64,000 bases of DNA from JACJVV01 sp964581515 (GTDB taxonomy: Archaea; Nanobdellota; Nanobdellia; Woesearchaeales; JACJVV01), in NCBI GenBank assembly GCA_964581515.1, contig CAZOOV010000002.1, forward strand, positions 1 through 64,000, read 5' to 3'. The notes under the pieces are model-generated. The model was not told the origin of the DNA. It worked only from the letters and a program-made list of their open reading frames with translations, and did no database searches. The translations under genes and the position numbers were made by a program. This document shows, one piece after another, positions 54,523 to 63,781 of this stretch. Positions within the stretch are counted from its first letter, which is position 1, and each line of letters opens with the position of its first letter.

Positions 54523-54534
54523 GCCATATAAATC
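54523..54534 (+). promoter_or_regulatory. TATA box of the methylthiotransferase gene
   Basis: GCCATATAAATC centred 26 nt before the ATG at 54555. Confidence 0.6.
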
Positions 54535-54554
54535 ATACTGGAAAACCTAGTACT

Positions 54555-55823
54555 ATGGATAAGATATGTGTAAAGACCTTTGGATGCAGTTTAAACTATG
54601 CAGATAGTGAACGAATTGTTGCTGCACTCAAAAAGAAAGGCTTTGAGATTATTAATAATGTAGAAGAAGCTACATTAGTAATACTTAATACATGCGCTGT
54701 AAAAGGACCAAGTGAGAGCAAATTCTTTACATTGCTAGAAAAATTAAAAGAAGCGCATAAACCAGTTGTAGTTGCAGGATGCATCTCACAAGCTATGCCA
54801 GAAAAACTAACTGAATATTCAAAGATTGGACCTGATCAGCTTGATTCTATAGGCGAAGTTGTTGAAGAGACATTAAGTGGCAACATAGTAAGTATACTTG
54901 TAGCAGAAAAGAAAAATAAACTTGGTATACCAAAAGTTAGGATGAATCCACTACTTGAAATCATACCAATATGTAATGGTTGTCTTGGTGCATGTACATT
55001 TTGCATAACAAAAAATGCAAGAGGTGCATTATTTTCTCATCCCATAGAAGAAATAGTGGAAGCTGTAAGACTTGCAGTGAGAGATGGAGTAAAAGAAATA
55101 TACCTTACATCATCAGATAATGGATGCTACGGCTTTGACAACAATACAGATCTTGCAGAACTTCTTAGGAAAGTTTGTGAAGTAGAAGGAGATTACAAAG
55201 TAAGAGTAGGAATGGCAAATCCAAACCATATATTGAAATATCTGAAAAAGTTGATAGATGCATTCAAGCATCCGAAAATATACAAGTTCCTTCATATCCC
55301 TGTACAGACAGGAAACAATTTCATTCTTGAAGATATGAACAGAGGATATCAGATAGAAGATTATCATCATATAATAAACGAATTCAAAAAAGAGATTCCT
55401 GACATCACCATATCAACTGATATCATAGTAGGTTATCCTACTGAAACCGAAGCGCATTTCCAAGACACTATAAAACTAATCAAAGATACAAAACCAGATG
55501 TGATGAACTTGTCTAAATTCTGGCCAAGACCTCATACTGCTGCAGAAAAATTAAAACAGTTACCTGGAGACGTTGTTAAGCGAAGAGGGATGGAAGCGAC
55601 AAGTGCATTTGATTGGGTAGCATTTGAAAGAAACAAAAGATGGAAAACATGGACAGGAAAAGTACTCATGACTGAGAAAGGAAAAGAAGACAGTTTTATC
55701 GGTCGAAACCTAGCATACAAGCAAGTGATAGTATTTGAAGAAGTTGAGCTTGGCAAATGGTATAAAGTCAAAATAAACCATATAACAAAACATGATTTAA
55801 GAGGAGAAATAATCAAAGATTAA
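54555..55823 (+). CDS. tRNA threonylcarbamoyladenosine methylthiotransferase (CDKAL1/MtaB type)
   Basis: 422 residues with the MTTase order: UPF0004 N-terminal domain (cluster Cys C11, C47, C76), radical SAM domain with C143, C147, C150 (GCLGACTFC) and a TRAM-like C-terminus (about 365-422). It adds a methylthio group to t6A37 in tRNAs that read ANN codons. The archaeal/eukaryotic e-MtaB branch is inferred from KTFGCSLNYADSE and NTCAVKGPSESK. Single-gene unit with a clear TATA box. Confidence 0.9.
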   Translation: MDKICVKTFGCSLNYADSERIVAALKKKGFEIINNVEEATLVILNTCAVKGPSESKFFTLLEKLKEAHKPVVVAGCISQAMPEKLTEYSKIGPDQLDSIGEVVEETLSGNIVSILVAEKKNKLGIPKVRMNPLLEIIPICNGCLGACTFCITKNARGALFSHPIEEIVEAVRLAVRDGVKEIYLTSSDNGCYGFDNNTDLAELLRKVCEVEGDYKVRVGMANPNHILKYLKKLIDAFKHPKIYKFLHIPVQTGNNFILEDMNRGYQIEDYHHIINEFKKEIPDITISTDIIVGYPTETEAHFQDTIKLIKDTKPDVMNLSKFWPRPHTAAEKLKQLPGDVVKRRGMEATSAFDWVAFERNKRWKTWTGKVLMTEKGKEDSFIGRNLAYKQVIVFEEVELGKWYKVKINHITKHDLRGEIIKD

Positions 55824-55837
55824 TCTACATTAGGTTT

Positions 55838-55919
55838 GTAAAAAGTCTACTTGCACGGCGAATACATAATTTTCTTTTTTAGAAAATTATCGCCTCATCA
55901 GGCAAAGTTGACTTTTTAC
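55838..55919. other. Three-tier hairpin element, candidate structured RNA
   Basis: Outer stem GTAAAAAGTC/GACTTTTTAC (55838-55847 with 55910-55919), middle GGCG/CGCC (55857-55860 with 55891-55894) and inner 10-bp stem ATAATTTTCT/AGAAAATTAT (55866-55875 with 55881-55890) around TTTTT. It lies between the methylthiotransferase gene and the next promoter. Its right arm carries the AAAG-TTGA-CTTT motif also found near 5172 and 61842. Confidence 0.55.
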
Positions 55920-55935
55920 TTATTAGGTTAGAAAA

Positions 55936-55946
55936 AATATATAAAG
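55936..55946 (+). promoter_or_regulatory. TATA box of the gene at 55968
   Basis: AATATATAAAG centred 27 nt before ATG 55968; supports that start over TTG 55962. Confidence 0.65.
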
Positions 55947-55967
55947 AAGAGTTCTTAAGGTTTGTTA

Positions 55968-57002
55968 ATGAGTAAATTATTCCCTAATAAAAAATCAGAA
56001 GTGAGCCATATCTTTGTCACTCTTCTTACACTTTCTGTTTTCATTGTCATAGTCATATTTGGGTTTGGTGCAATTCAAAAGATAATGGACACAATCCAAG
56101 ATACTGAGCTTGCCAATTTTGCAAATGAAATAAAAGAAGATCTAAATCTTGCAGGAGCAAATAAAGGTTCAGGATTATATTCATATAAACTTCCTTCAAA
56201 AGTAAAAACAATAGTATTTTTGGATGATACAAATAAAAAAGCATTACTTAACAATGATTGGGTACAGAGTCAGCCTGTAATTAAAGATATTGTACAAAGC
56301 GGTGAGCAAAAAAATATGTTTCTTTTTTCAAAAACAGGTAAACTGATTAAAAGTTTCTATATAGGAGATATAACAACAGGACAGATAGGAACAGAGATAT
56401 GCACTGGAATTGGTATGATGAATATATCCGGCAGTCAAATGGAGATGAGAATAAGCAATCTTCCTGGAAAAGGTGTAATGCTGGGAGAAGAATGCACTGG
56501 TCTTTTGTATGTAACTTTCCAAGGACCATATTCAGATGATATCTTACCTATTGACATATCAGGCAATACAAGACTCGATATAGGACCAAGCAAAAGAAGC
56601 ATCATGATAAACCTAAATACAGTAACAGGGCTAGCAGGAATAGATTCATATTTTCATAATGCATCACTTAATACCACTCCTCTCAATATAATTGGCGTAT
56701 ATGACGGCGTAGAAGCAATAGATAGACTTTTTTTCAGCATTGATCTTCCAGATGATTCTGACATACGGTTTAGAATTAGTTTTAAGAGCAGAGAATTTGG
56801 AGATTGGGTCTCTTATGGTCCAAACCTGAGTGCAGATCTCCCTAATGAAACAGGTTATTATTATGAATATCCTGGGCAATATATCACACCACCTGGGTTC
56901 ACATATGACAATGTGAGGGTCCAAATTGACATGTTTGCCAACCATAACCTCACAGTTACACCTATATTTAACTGGTTGAAGCTTTCTTATTATGGCGGTT
57001 GA
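55968..57002 (+). CDS. Pilin-like membrane-anchored protein
   Basis: 344 residues from ATG 55968. The short basic leader ends NKKSEVSHIF, then one hydrophobic helix (about 17-37) followed by an amphipathic stretch, the form of a class III (archaellin/pilin) signal with Glu in place of Gln. The rest is beta-rich and presumably extracellular, with two cysteines. Same general class as the proteins at 29083, 44116 and 54387, although the ectodomain differs. Single-gene unit. Confidence 0.7.
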   Translation: MSKLFPNKKSEVSHIFVTLLTLSVFIVIVIFGFGAIQKIMDTIQDTELANFANEIKEDLNLAGANKGSGLYSYKLPSKVKTIVFLDDTNKKALLNNDWVQSQPVIKDIVQSGEQKNMFLFSKTGKLIKSFYIGDITTGQIGTEICTGIGMMNISGSQMEMRISNLPGKGVMLGEECTGLLYVTFQGPYSDDILPIDISGNTRLDIGPSKRSIMINLNTVTGLAGIDSYFHNASLNTTPLNIIGVYDGVEAIDRLFFSIDLPDDSDIRFRISFKSREFGDWVSYGPNLSADLPNETGYYYEYPGQYITPPGFTYDNVRVQIDMFANHNLTVTPIFNWLKLSYYGG

Positions 57003-57062
57003 TTCAAGAGTAATATTTATAAATAGGACTCCACTTTTTCAAGACATCTATTGGTTATAATA

Positions 57063-57284
57063 ATGGGTAAAAAGAATAAAAACAAGAAAAAGAAAGTTAA
57101 AGCTAAAAAGACATATCCTACTAATATTGAGGCTAGAGCTAAAGAAGCTACAGCAATTGAGCCACCAGATGTCAATGAACATAAGATGGACAATGAGAAT
57201 AATATCGATAGATTTGTTAAGTTCAGGCCAAAACAGAAGCAAAGATATGATACTATCAAAGAAGAAAACAGGCATAAGAACTGA
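57063..57284 (+). CDS. Small lysine-rich protein
   Basis: 73 residues from ATG 57063. Very basic N-terminus (MGKKNKNKKKKVKAKK), mixed polar remainder, basic C-terminus. No known family. The charge suggests binding to nucleic acid or ribosomes, but this is not shown. The nearest TATA box (ATATTTATAAATAG, 57011-57024) is about 45 nt upstream. Confidence 0.5.
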   Translation: MGKKNKNKKKKVKAKKTYPTNIEARAKEATAIEPPDVNEHKMDNENNIDRFVKFRPKQKQRYDTIKEENRHKN

Positions 57285-57328
57285 TTTTCTTTATATTTTC
57301 TTTTTTTAACTTTTATAATTTATAATAA

Positions 57329-57416
57329 GGGCTTGTAGTCTAATGGTAGAACACCTCGTTGACTAAACTTGGTTTTCAGACTCGAGGAAGCCGCAGTTCG
57401 ATTCTGCGCAGGCCCA
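57329..57416 (+). tRNA. tRNA-Val(GAC) with a 17-nt intron (putative)
   Basis: Acceptor stem GGGCTTG/CAGGCCC with discriminator A and no encoded CCA; T arm CGCAG-TTCGATT-CTGCG; anticodon stem CCTCG/CGAGG with 24 bases in place of a 7-base loop. Folding gives a 4-bp helix TTGA/TCAG with bulges CTA and ACT, the archaeal bulge-helix-bulge. Cutting there removes 57365-57381 and leaves TTGACTT, anticodon GAC at 57361-57363. The D stem has one mismatch and position 37 is T instead of the usual A. Identity is inferred from the loop and G1/A73; Val is favoured, not certain. Confidence 0.75.
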
Positions 57417-57420
57417 CTAC
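57405..57420. repeat. att-like direct repeat, copy at tRNA 3' end
   Basis: TGCGCAGGCCCACTAC, covering the end of the T stem, the acceptor 3' strand and four flanking bases. It matches 58200-58215 at 15 of 16 positions. Confidence 0.65.
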
Positions 57421-57524
57421 AGTTTCGGCTGTAGGCTACGATATTAAGATAGACATAAAGTCTATCGAATAAAAAAAATAAAAAAACAGTTTCGGCTGTA
57501 GGTACTGAATGAAGTTCATACCTA
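57417..57524. other. Cluster of hairpins downstream of the tRNA
   Basis: CTACAG-TTTCGG-CTGTAG (57417-57434), GATAGAC-ATAAA-GTCTATC (57448-57466), ACAG-TTTCGG-CTGT (57486-57499, a direct repeat of the first over 17 bp) and TAGGTA/TACCTA with inner TGAA/TTCA (57499-57524). The 57417-57551 gap has no gene; the hairpins may form a trailer RNA, a terminator or recombination sites. Confidence 0.5.
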
Positions 57525-57551
57525 AAAACTTCGTTTTGTAGGCTAAAATTA

Positions 57552-58124
57552 TTATTTAGAATTTACAAACATACTCCCATAAAGATACATGTGTGAAGCC
57601 ATCCCATATAACTCTTTTACTCTTGAATCATCTTTATATGGTTCTAACTCTTTTTTTATTCTGCCCAATTCAGGCAAGTGTCTTTTTACAGTACTTCTGC
57701 TTGGTTGTGCTGATCGAGATACACCGCTATATCTGTCCCTTATATAGCCAATTCTTTCAAAATAATATGGGAGTTTTTTCATAATTGCCACTCTTTTAGG
57801 GTCAATCTTCTCATATTCATTTAATTCTTCATCCATTGCATCTATAGCTTCCTCTAGAGAACCAAGAAATTGTGTAGTACTTTGACTTTGAGCATCTAAT
57901 TTTGCTGCAGCTTCTTCCCTGTTTGCTCTTACTCTTCGGATATTTGGAGTATCGTATGGATTACTGCTAGCTTCAGCCATCCTTTCTTGGATCTTTGGCT
58001 TTTCAGCTGCCCACAAACGTTCTTGCTCCCTAAGACTTCTTTCATGCTCAATTATAGCACAACCTGAACAAAAGTAAGATACTCCAGCTAATAAAGATAC
58101 AGATATCCTTTGGTATAACTTCAT
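57552..58124 (-). CDS. Lipoprotein with coiled-coil-like helices
   Basis: 190 residues from the ATG at 58124; the frame upstream to 58193 would put extra residues before a normal signal. Signal MKLYQRISVSLLAGVSYFCSGC is a lipobox-type leader (SGC at 19-21) for lipid modification; the mature part is helical and charged. No family recognised. It is the only gene between two copies of the tRNA 3' end and may be carried cargo. An Lgt-like enzyme is encoded at 32455. Confidence 0.6.
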   Translation of the reverse strand: MKLYQRISVSLLAGVSYFCSGCAIIEHERSLREQERLWAAEKPKIQERMAEASSNPYDTPNIRRVRANREEAAAKLDAQSQSTTQFLGSLEEAIDAMDEELNEYEKIDPKRVAIMKKLPYYFERIGYIRDRYSGVSRSAQPSRSTVKRHLPELGRIKKELEPYKDDSRVKELYGMASHMYLYGSMFVNSK

Positions 58125-58199
58125 TTTATCTGTGCGTATCAATAAGAACAAAACTAATTTAATAAAATTTATGGTGAAAAAAACCTCATACATCTATTA

Positions 58200-58215
58200 T
58201 GTGCAGGCCCACTAC
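58200..58215. repeat. att-like direct repeat, distal copy
   Basis: TGTGCAGGCCCACTAC, 795 bp from the tRNA copy, same orientation. Lies just upstream of the GH17 promoter and ahead of the lipoprotein gene. Confidence 0.65.
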
Positions 58216-58266
58216 TAATGTAAATATATTGTTTAAATACATATAAATAACGATAAAGATAGCATT

Positions 58267-58278
58267 ACTTTAAATACC
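58267..58278 (+). promoter_or_regulatory. TATA box of the GH17 gene
   Basis: ACTTTAAATACC centred 27 nt before the ATG at 58299; an archaeal-type promoter on a bacterial-looking gene. Confidence 0.65.
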
Positions 58279-58298
58279 CTTTTTCATTCTCAAATCAT

Positions 58299-59423
58299 AT
58301 GAAAAAATTCAAACTGCCGGCAATAGCTGCATTAGCTGCATTGATCAACATCGCATCTGCAGAACCAAACTTTGAAGCACTGAAAGGAATATGTTATGGA
58401 CCATTCAGAGATGGTCAGGCGCCAGGATCAGTCTATCCTTCAAATGAAGATATGACTGAAGATGTAAACTTATTAACTGATCTTACTTCTAAGATAAGAA
58501 CCTATGGGACTGATGATACATTGTTTAATATCCCTGCAATCTGCGAGACAGTTGGATTAGACTGTTATCCAGGAGCATGGATCGACAATGCACCGTGGGA
58601 CCAGTCACAAGTAGATGGCTTGATCTCAATACTTAATTCAAGCAATGATGTTGTAAGAGGGGCATTTGTCGGAAGTGAGTTCTTGTTGAGAAATGATGGT
58701 GCAAACCTGAATTCTGCAAAGTCAACATTGATGGATTATATATCACAAGTACAAGCAATAACAGACCTTCCTGTCGGAACCTCAGACGGCTGGCATATAT
58801 GGAACTATGATGCTGTTTCAGACTTAGCAGCACAAGTTGACATAATTGGAATAAACATACACCCTTACTGGGAAAGCCAATATGTAACACCAAACATTTC
58901 TATCGATACAGCAGTAGCACATATAGCAGAAAAATATAATCTGATCAAAGCAAAATATCCTGGCAAAAGAATAGTCATAACAGAGACGGGTTGGCCATCA
59001 GATGGACCAACAAATTATGCAGCAGTCCCTAGTGAAGAGAACCAGAAAAGATTTGTAAAAGAATTTGTTGAGTGGGCTGATGCAAATGATGTAGATTATT
59101 TCTTGTTCTCAGCTTATGATGAAGAATGGAAAGGAACAGGAGCTGATGGAAACTTTGGTCTTATGTACTCTGACAGACCTGCAGAATTAAAACCAGCATT
59201 GTTAGAAGTCTTACAATCTAAAACTGCCATACTAGCAATCAACCCACAATCAAGCGAGTTAACTGTATCCACTTTTCCAGGAAATAGCTACACTGTTGTA
59301 AGTTCTGATGACTTAAAGACATGGCAGGATAGAAACACATTTGTCGGAGAAAACAATACTAATCAAACAACTGCTTCTTACTTAACCACAAATACATTCT
59401 TTAGAATTAAGATGAATCTTTAG
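58299..59423 (+). CDS. GH17-family beta-glucanase, secreted
   Basis: 374 residues. Signal peptide 1-21 (end ASA). The GH17 barrel has RTYG (67-70), the acid/base Glu E127 (VGSE), HPYWE and the nucleophile E229 in the family signature ITETGWPSDG. Length and motifs indicate an active endo-1,3-beta-glucanase or transglycosylase. A C-terminal domain (about 314-374; YTVVSSDDLKTW) is of a type common in secreted proteins of Verrucomicrobia and Planctomycetes. GH17 is rare in archaea, so transfer is inferred. It acts outside the cell on beta-glucan. Confidence 0.85.
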   Translation: MKKFKLPAIAALAALINIASAEPNFEALKGICYGPFRDGQAPGSVYPSNEDMTEDVNLLTDLTSKIRTYGTDDTLFNIPAICETVGLDCYPGAWIDNAPWDQSQVDGLISILNSSNDVVRGAFVGSEFLLRNDGANLNSAKSTLMDYISQVQAITDLPVGTSDGWHIWNYDAVSDLAAQVDIIGINIHPYWESQYVTPNISIDTAVAHIAEKYNLIKAKYPGKRIVITETGWPSDGPTNYAAVPSEENQKRFVKEFVEWADANDVDYFLFSAYDEEWKGTGADGNFGLMYSDRPAELKPALLEVLQSKTAILAINPQSSELTVSTFPGNSYTVVSSDDLKTWQDRNTFVGENNTNQTTASYLTTNTFFRIKMNL

Positions 59424-59482
59424 ATCCATATACTTAAATAAAGAATAGAATGCATATTAAAAAAACGCAGATAAACATAATA

Positions 59483-59496
59483 TTTATATATAGCTA
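59483..59496 (+). promoter_or_regulatory. TATA box of the cyclophilin gene
   Basis: ATATTTATATATAG centred 25 nt before the ATG at 59514. Confidence 0.65.
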
Positions 59497-59513
59497 TATT
59501 TCCGAAGATTATT

Positions 59514-60086
59514 ATGAAAACAAGAAAATCTGAAATAAGAATCAAGAAATCAACTCTTAAGAATATAGCTTTGGGTGTAATTGCAGCAATAGTTGTTATA
59601 TCAATAATATGGACGGTAATGAATATGGGTAATCAAAATAAAGTAGTACTTAGTACAAATAAAGGTGATATTGTAATTGAACTTGCAGAGGATATGCCAA
59701 TCACTGCTGGTAACTTCAAGAAACTTGTAGAAGAAGGATTTTATGATGGAGTAATATTTCACAGAATCATAGATGGATTCATGATACAAGGTGGAGACCC
59801 AACAGGAACAGGAACAGGCGGTCCAGGATATAAGATAAAAGATGAATTTACAGACCACAATAAGAATGATAGAGGAACACTCTCAATGGCAAATGCAGGA
59901 CCAAATACAGGTGGAAGCCAGTTCTTCATAAACCTAGTAAATAATAATTTTCTTGATAGCAAACATCCAGTATTTGGAAAAGTAGTTGAAGGAATGGATG
60001 TAATAGACGAAATTGCAAAAGTCAAAACTGATGCTAGAGATAAGCCAATTGAAGATGTAGTGATAGAAAAAGCTATATTAAAATAA
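59514..60086 (+). CDS. Membrane-anchored cyclophilin peptidyl-prolyl isomerase
   Basis: 190 residues. Basic N-terminus, one membrane helix (about 17-36), then a bacterial/archaeal-type cyclophilin with FHRIIDGFMIQGGD, GTLSMANAGPNTGGSQFFI and HPVFGKVVEGMDV, all active-site elements in place. It isomerises X-Pro bonds, here in proteins on the outer face of the membrane, which fits the many secreted proteins nearby. Single-gene unit. Confidence 0.9.
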   Translation: MKTRKSEIRIKKSTLKNIALGVIAAIVVISIIWTVMNMGNQNKVVLSTNKGDIVIELAEDMPITAGNFKKLVEEGFYDGVIFHRIIDGFMIQGGDPTGTGTGGPGYKIKDEFTDHNKNDRGTLSMANAGPNTGGSQFFINLVNNNFLDSKHPVFGKVVEGMDVIDEIAKVKTDARDKPIEDVVIEKAILK

Positions 60087-60148
60087 AAAAGATATTATGA
60101 AATAAATATCAAAAGAAAATAAAGAAAGAAGATAATAAAACTAAAGAT

Positions 60149-60676
60149 TTATTTGCTATTGCAAACTTCTTTAATCTTCTTTGTAAAAGAACTATCAAAT
60201 AAGATCATTTCATCAACAAACCTGGTATCTTCTTGAAATAAATTGTATATGTTATCATGAAGATTCTTACCTATCATGACTATTTTTTCAGGACCAAGCT
60301 CATTAAGTATTGTCTTAATCTCAACAAGTTGATTATTGACATAATCAGCTTTCCTATTTATTTTACCAGTATACATAACAAAGAAATTCTTTTTGAATAC
60401 ATCAAAAGCCTTTGATTTGTCTTTCAAATCCTGAGCGATGTCAAATGCGTCAAATAATTGATAGATTAAACTGTCTTTATCATAAACTTCTTCATTAGAG
60501 TAAAGATTAGTCCCTTGATTAGGGATATCATCTATTATGAATAAAATCTTTGTATTAACACCAGTAGCTTTCTTGAGTGATTTCTCAAAAGCTTCATTGA
60601 ATATCAATTTCTCATTATTCTTTTCTGCTACATCAGAAGGCAATTTAATGCTTCCATCAGGATTGAACCCTATCAT
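60149..60676 (-). CDS. Unknown soluble protein
   Basis: 175 residues, not recognised. A hydrophobic strand ILFIIDDIPNQ is followed by helical charged segments; no signal or membrane helix. Its ATG overlaps the stop of the zinc-ribbon gene upstream by 4 bp, so the two are translated together. Confidence 0.6.
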   Translation of the reverse strand: MIGFNPDGSIKLPSDVAEKNNEKLIFNEAFEKSLKKATGVNTKILFIIDDIPNQGTNLYSNEEVYDKDSLIYQLFDAFDIAQDLKDKSKAFDVFKKNFFVMYTGKINRKADYVNNQLVEIKTILNELGPEKIVMIGKNLHDNIYNLFQEDTRFVDEMILFDSSFTKKIKEVCNSK

Positions 60677-60873
60677 CTGTTAGTACCTTTCTTTTTTGTA
60701 TAACAATCCCTGCAAAAGACTGGTTTTCCTTCTTGTGGTTTGAAAGGAACAGTAGTAGTCTTACCACATTCTGAACATTTCACTTCAGTAGTATTCATAT
60801 TTGCTGAAGGTCTTGAATTAAATCCCCTAGCAAGTACATCAAATGAAATTCCTTGATCTCTTCTCTTTCTCAT
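60673..60873 (-). CDS. Small zinc-ribbon protein (CxxC-x17-CxxC type)
   Basis: 66 residues. CSECGKTTTVPFKPQEGKPV precedes FCRDC, the CxxC-x17-CxxC zinc-binding pattern found in many bacterial and archaeal small proteins, often with RNA-binding partners. The first ~25 residues are basic. The next gene is unknown. A GGAGG lies about 13 nt upstream, a long but possible ribosome site. Confidence 0.7.
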   Translation of the reverse strand: MRKRRDQGISFDVLARGFNSRPSANMNTTEVKCSECGKTTTVPFKPQEGKPVFCRDCYTKKKGTNR

Positions 60874-61047
60874 TCTTGTAAAATTCCTCCAATATTTTTT
60901 GTATATTCAATTAATGTAATAATAAACCATATTAGAATCAATCAAATCTCTAATTCTAAAATGAAATATAACAAAAATTAAGTAATAAATAGGATGATAT
61001 CAGTAAAAAAGGAACAGTATTATTTAAAGTTGTGGGTTTTTGACCCA

Positions 61048-61112
61048 ATATCACACTTATTTAAGTATATTTTATCAGATTTAAGCGTTTTTATCCTGAT
61101 TTAAGCGTATTT
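61048..61112. repeat. About 19-20-bp tandem repeat at the 3' end of the gene at 61081
   Basis: Three imperfect copies of a TTTATC.GATTTAAGCGT-type unit span the stop codon of the minus-strand gene and its 3' flank. Upstream of it (61033-61047) is a TGGGT/ACCCA hairpin. The rest of the 207-bp gap 60874-61080 is AT-rich with no visible gene. Confidence 0.65.
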
Positions 61113-61743
61113 TACTCAATAATGCTTTCTCAGGAAATGTCACCATATCATGGATCCAATTTGTCTCTAGGATAACATTTTCAGGATTTGTCCTAAAAAT
61201 ATCATTTTCATCATAAGCCATAATACACGCAGTTCTTTTTCCAGTCTCATAGGTAATATTATTATTTGTGATGTACCTCTGCCCATTAGCATCGCATATA
61301 GATACTACACTAAAATTACTTTTAGCCTTCACTCCCTGCTGTTTTAGCCAATCTCTTGCTTCCCACCCATTAAGCTCCTCCTTCTTTGAATAATCATCCA
61401 AAGGAAACTTGTATATCCTGCTGATATCACCGGCATATACATGACCTTCATGATAAGCAATTGTCCCAGGAAAAACATTTTCAAGAATCTGCTTATCCTG
61501 AAGAGTATCAAAAAGACCATATTGACCACCGTCAAAAAGCACACCCTCAGCAGCAAATAAGACATCTACGACCATTGGATTAAAATTAGGCTTAGGAGCG
61601 TGTTTTCTTGACATAATCAATTTAGGTCTAGACTCATTAAAAGAATACATGAAAATATTTCCATCTGCATGGACTGAATGATCACCACAATCCAAAGAAG
61701 CATGCGTTGCGTATACAAGACAATCTTCTAATTTTAAGCTCAT
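61081..61743 (-). CDS. Unknown protein, beta-propeller-like pattern
   Basis: 220 residues, not recognised. Alternating short strands with HADGNIFMYS and HVYAGDISRIYKF suggest a small beta-propeller or beta-rich fold; no signal peptide. Single-gene unit with a TATA box 26 nt upstream. The last residues are affected by a tandem repeat, so the C-terminus may be recently changed. Confidence 0.55.
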   Translation of the reverse strand: MSLKLEDCLVYATHASLDCGDHSVHADGNIFMYSFNESRPKLIMSRKHAPKPNFNPMVVDVLFAAEGVLFDGGQYGLFDTLQDKQILENVFPGTIAYHEGHVYAGDISRIYKFPLDDYSKKEELNGWEARDWLKQQGVKAKSNFSVVSICDANGQRYITNNNITYETGKRTACIMAYDENDIFRTNPENVILETNWIHDMVTFPEKALLSKIRLNQDKNA

Positions 61744-61763
61744 ATCAATTATAATCCAATTAT

Positions 61764-61775
61764 GCTATTTTAAAC
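61764..61775 (-). promoter_or_regulatory. TATA box of the gene at 61743
   Basis: AGTTTAAAATAG-type box centred 26 nt before the ATG. Confidence 0.6.
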
Positions 61776-61839
61776 TAACCAATATCTAAAATATTGAAGA
61801 ATAGTGATAAAAGTATGATAAATCTAGTTTATTAATGTA

Positions 61840-61858
61840 GGCAAAGCTGACTTTCTAC
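61840..61858 (+). repeat. GGCAAAGCTGACTTTCTAC motif
   Basis: Same motif as 5170-5188 and 55901-55919. With GTAG/CTAC outside it folds into a small hairpin. Lies upstream of the GNAT-radical SAM promoter. Confidence 0.55.
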
Positions 61859-61874
61859 TCACTTTAATCTAATA

Positions 61875-61888
61875 AATTTTTAAATAAT
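61875..61888 (+). promoter_or_regulatory. TATA box of the GNAT-radical SAM gene
   Basis: ATTTTTAAATAATG centred 25 nt before the ATG at 61906. Confidence 0.65.
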
Positions 61889-61905
61889 GAAAGCTTCACA
61901 GGCAT

Positions 61906-63760
<1,855 letters not shown>

Positions 63761-63781
63761 ACAGTTAAAAGAGATACAGAA

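Noticed and set aside
57329..57416. tRNA-Glu from the TTTTCA segment
   Set aside because: That reading requires a loop inconsistent with the CCTCG/CGAGG stem and the bulge-helix-bulge; GAC fits better.
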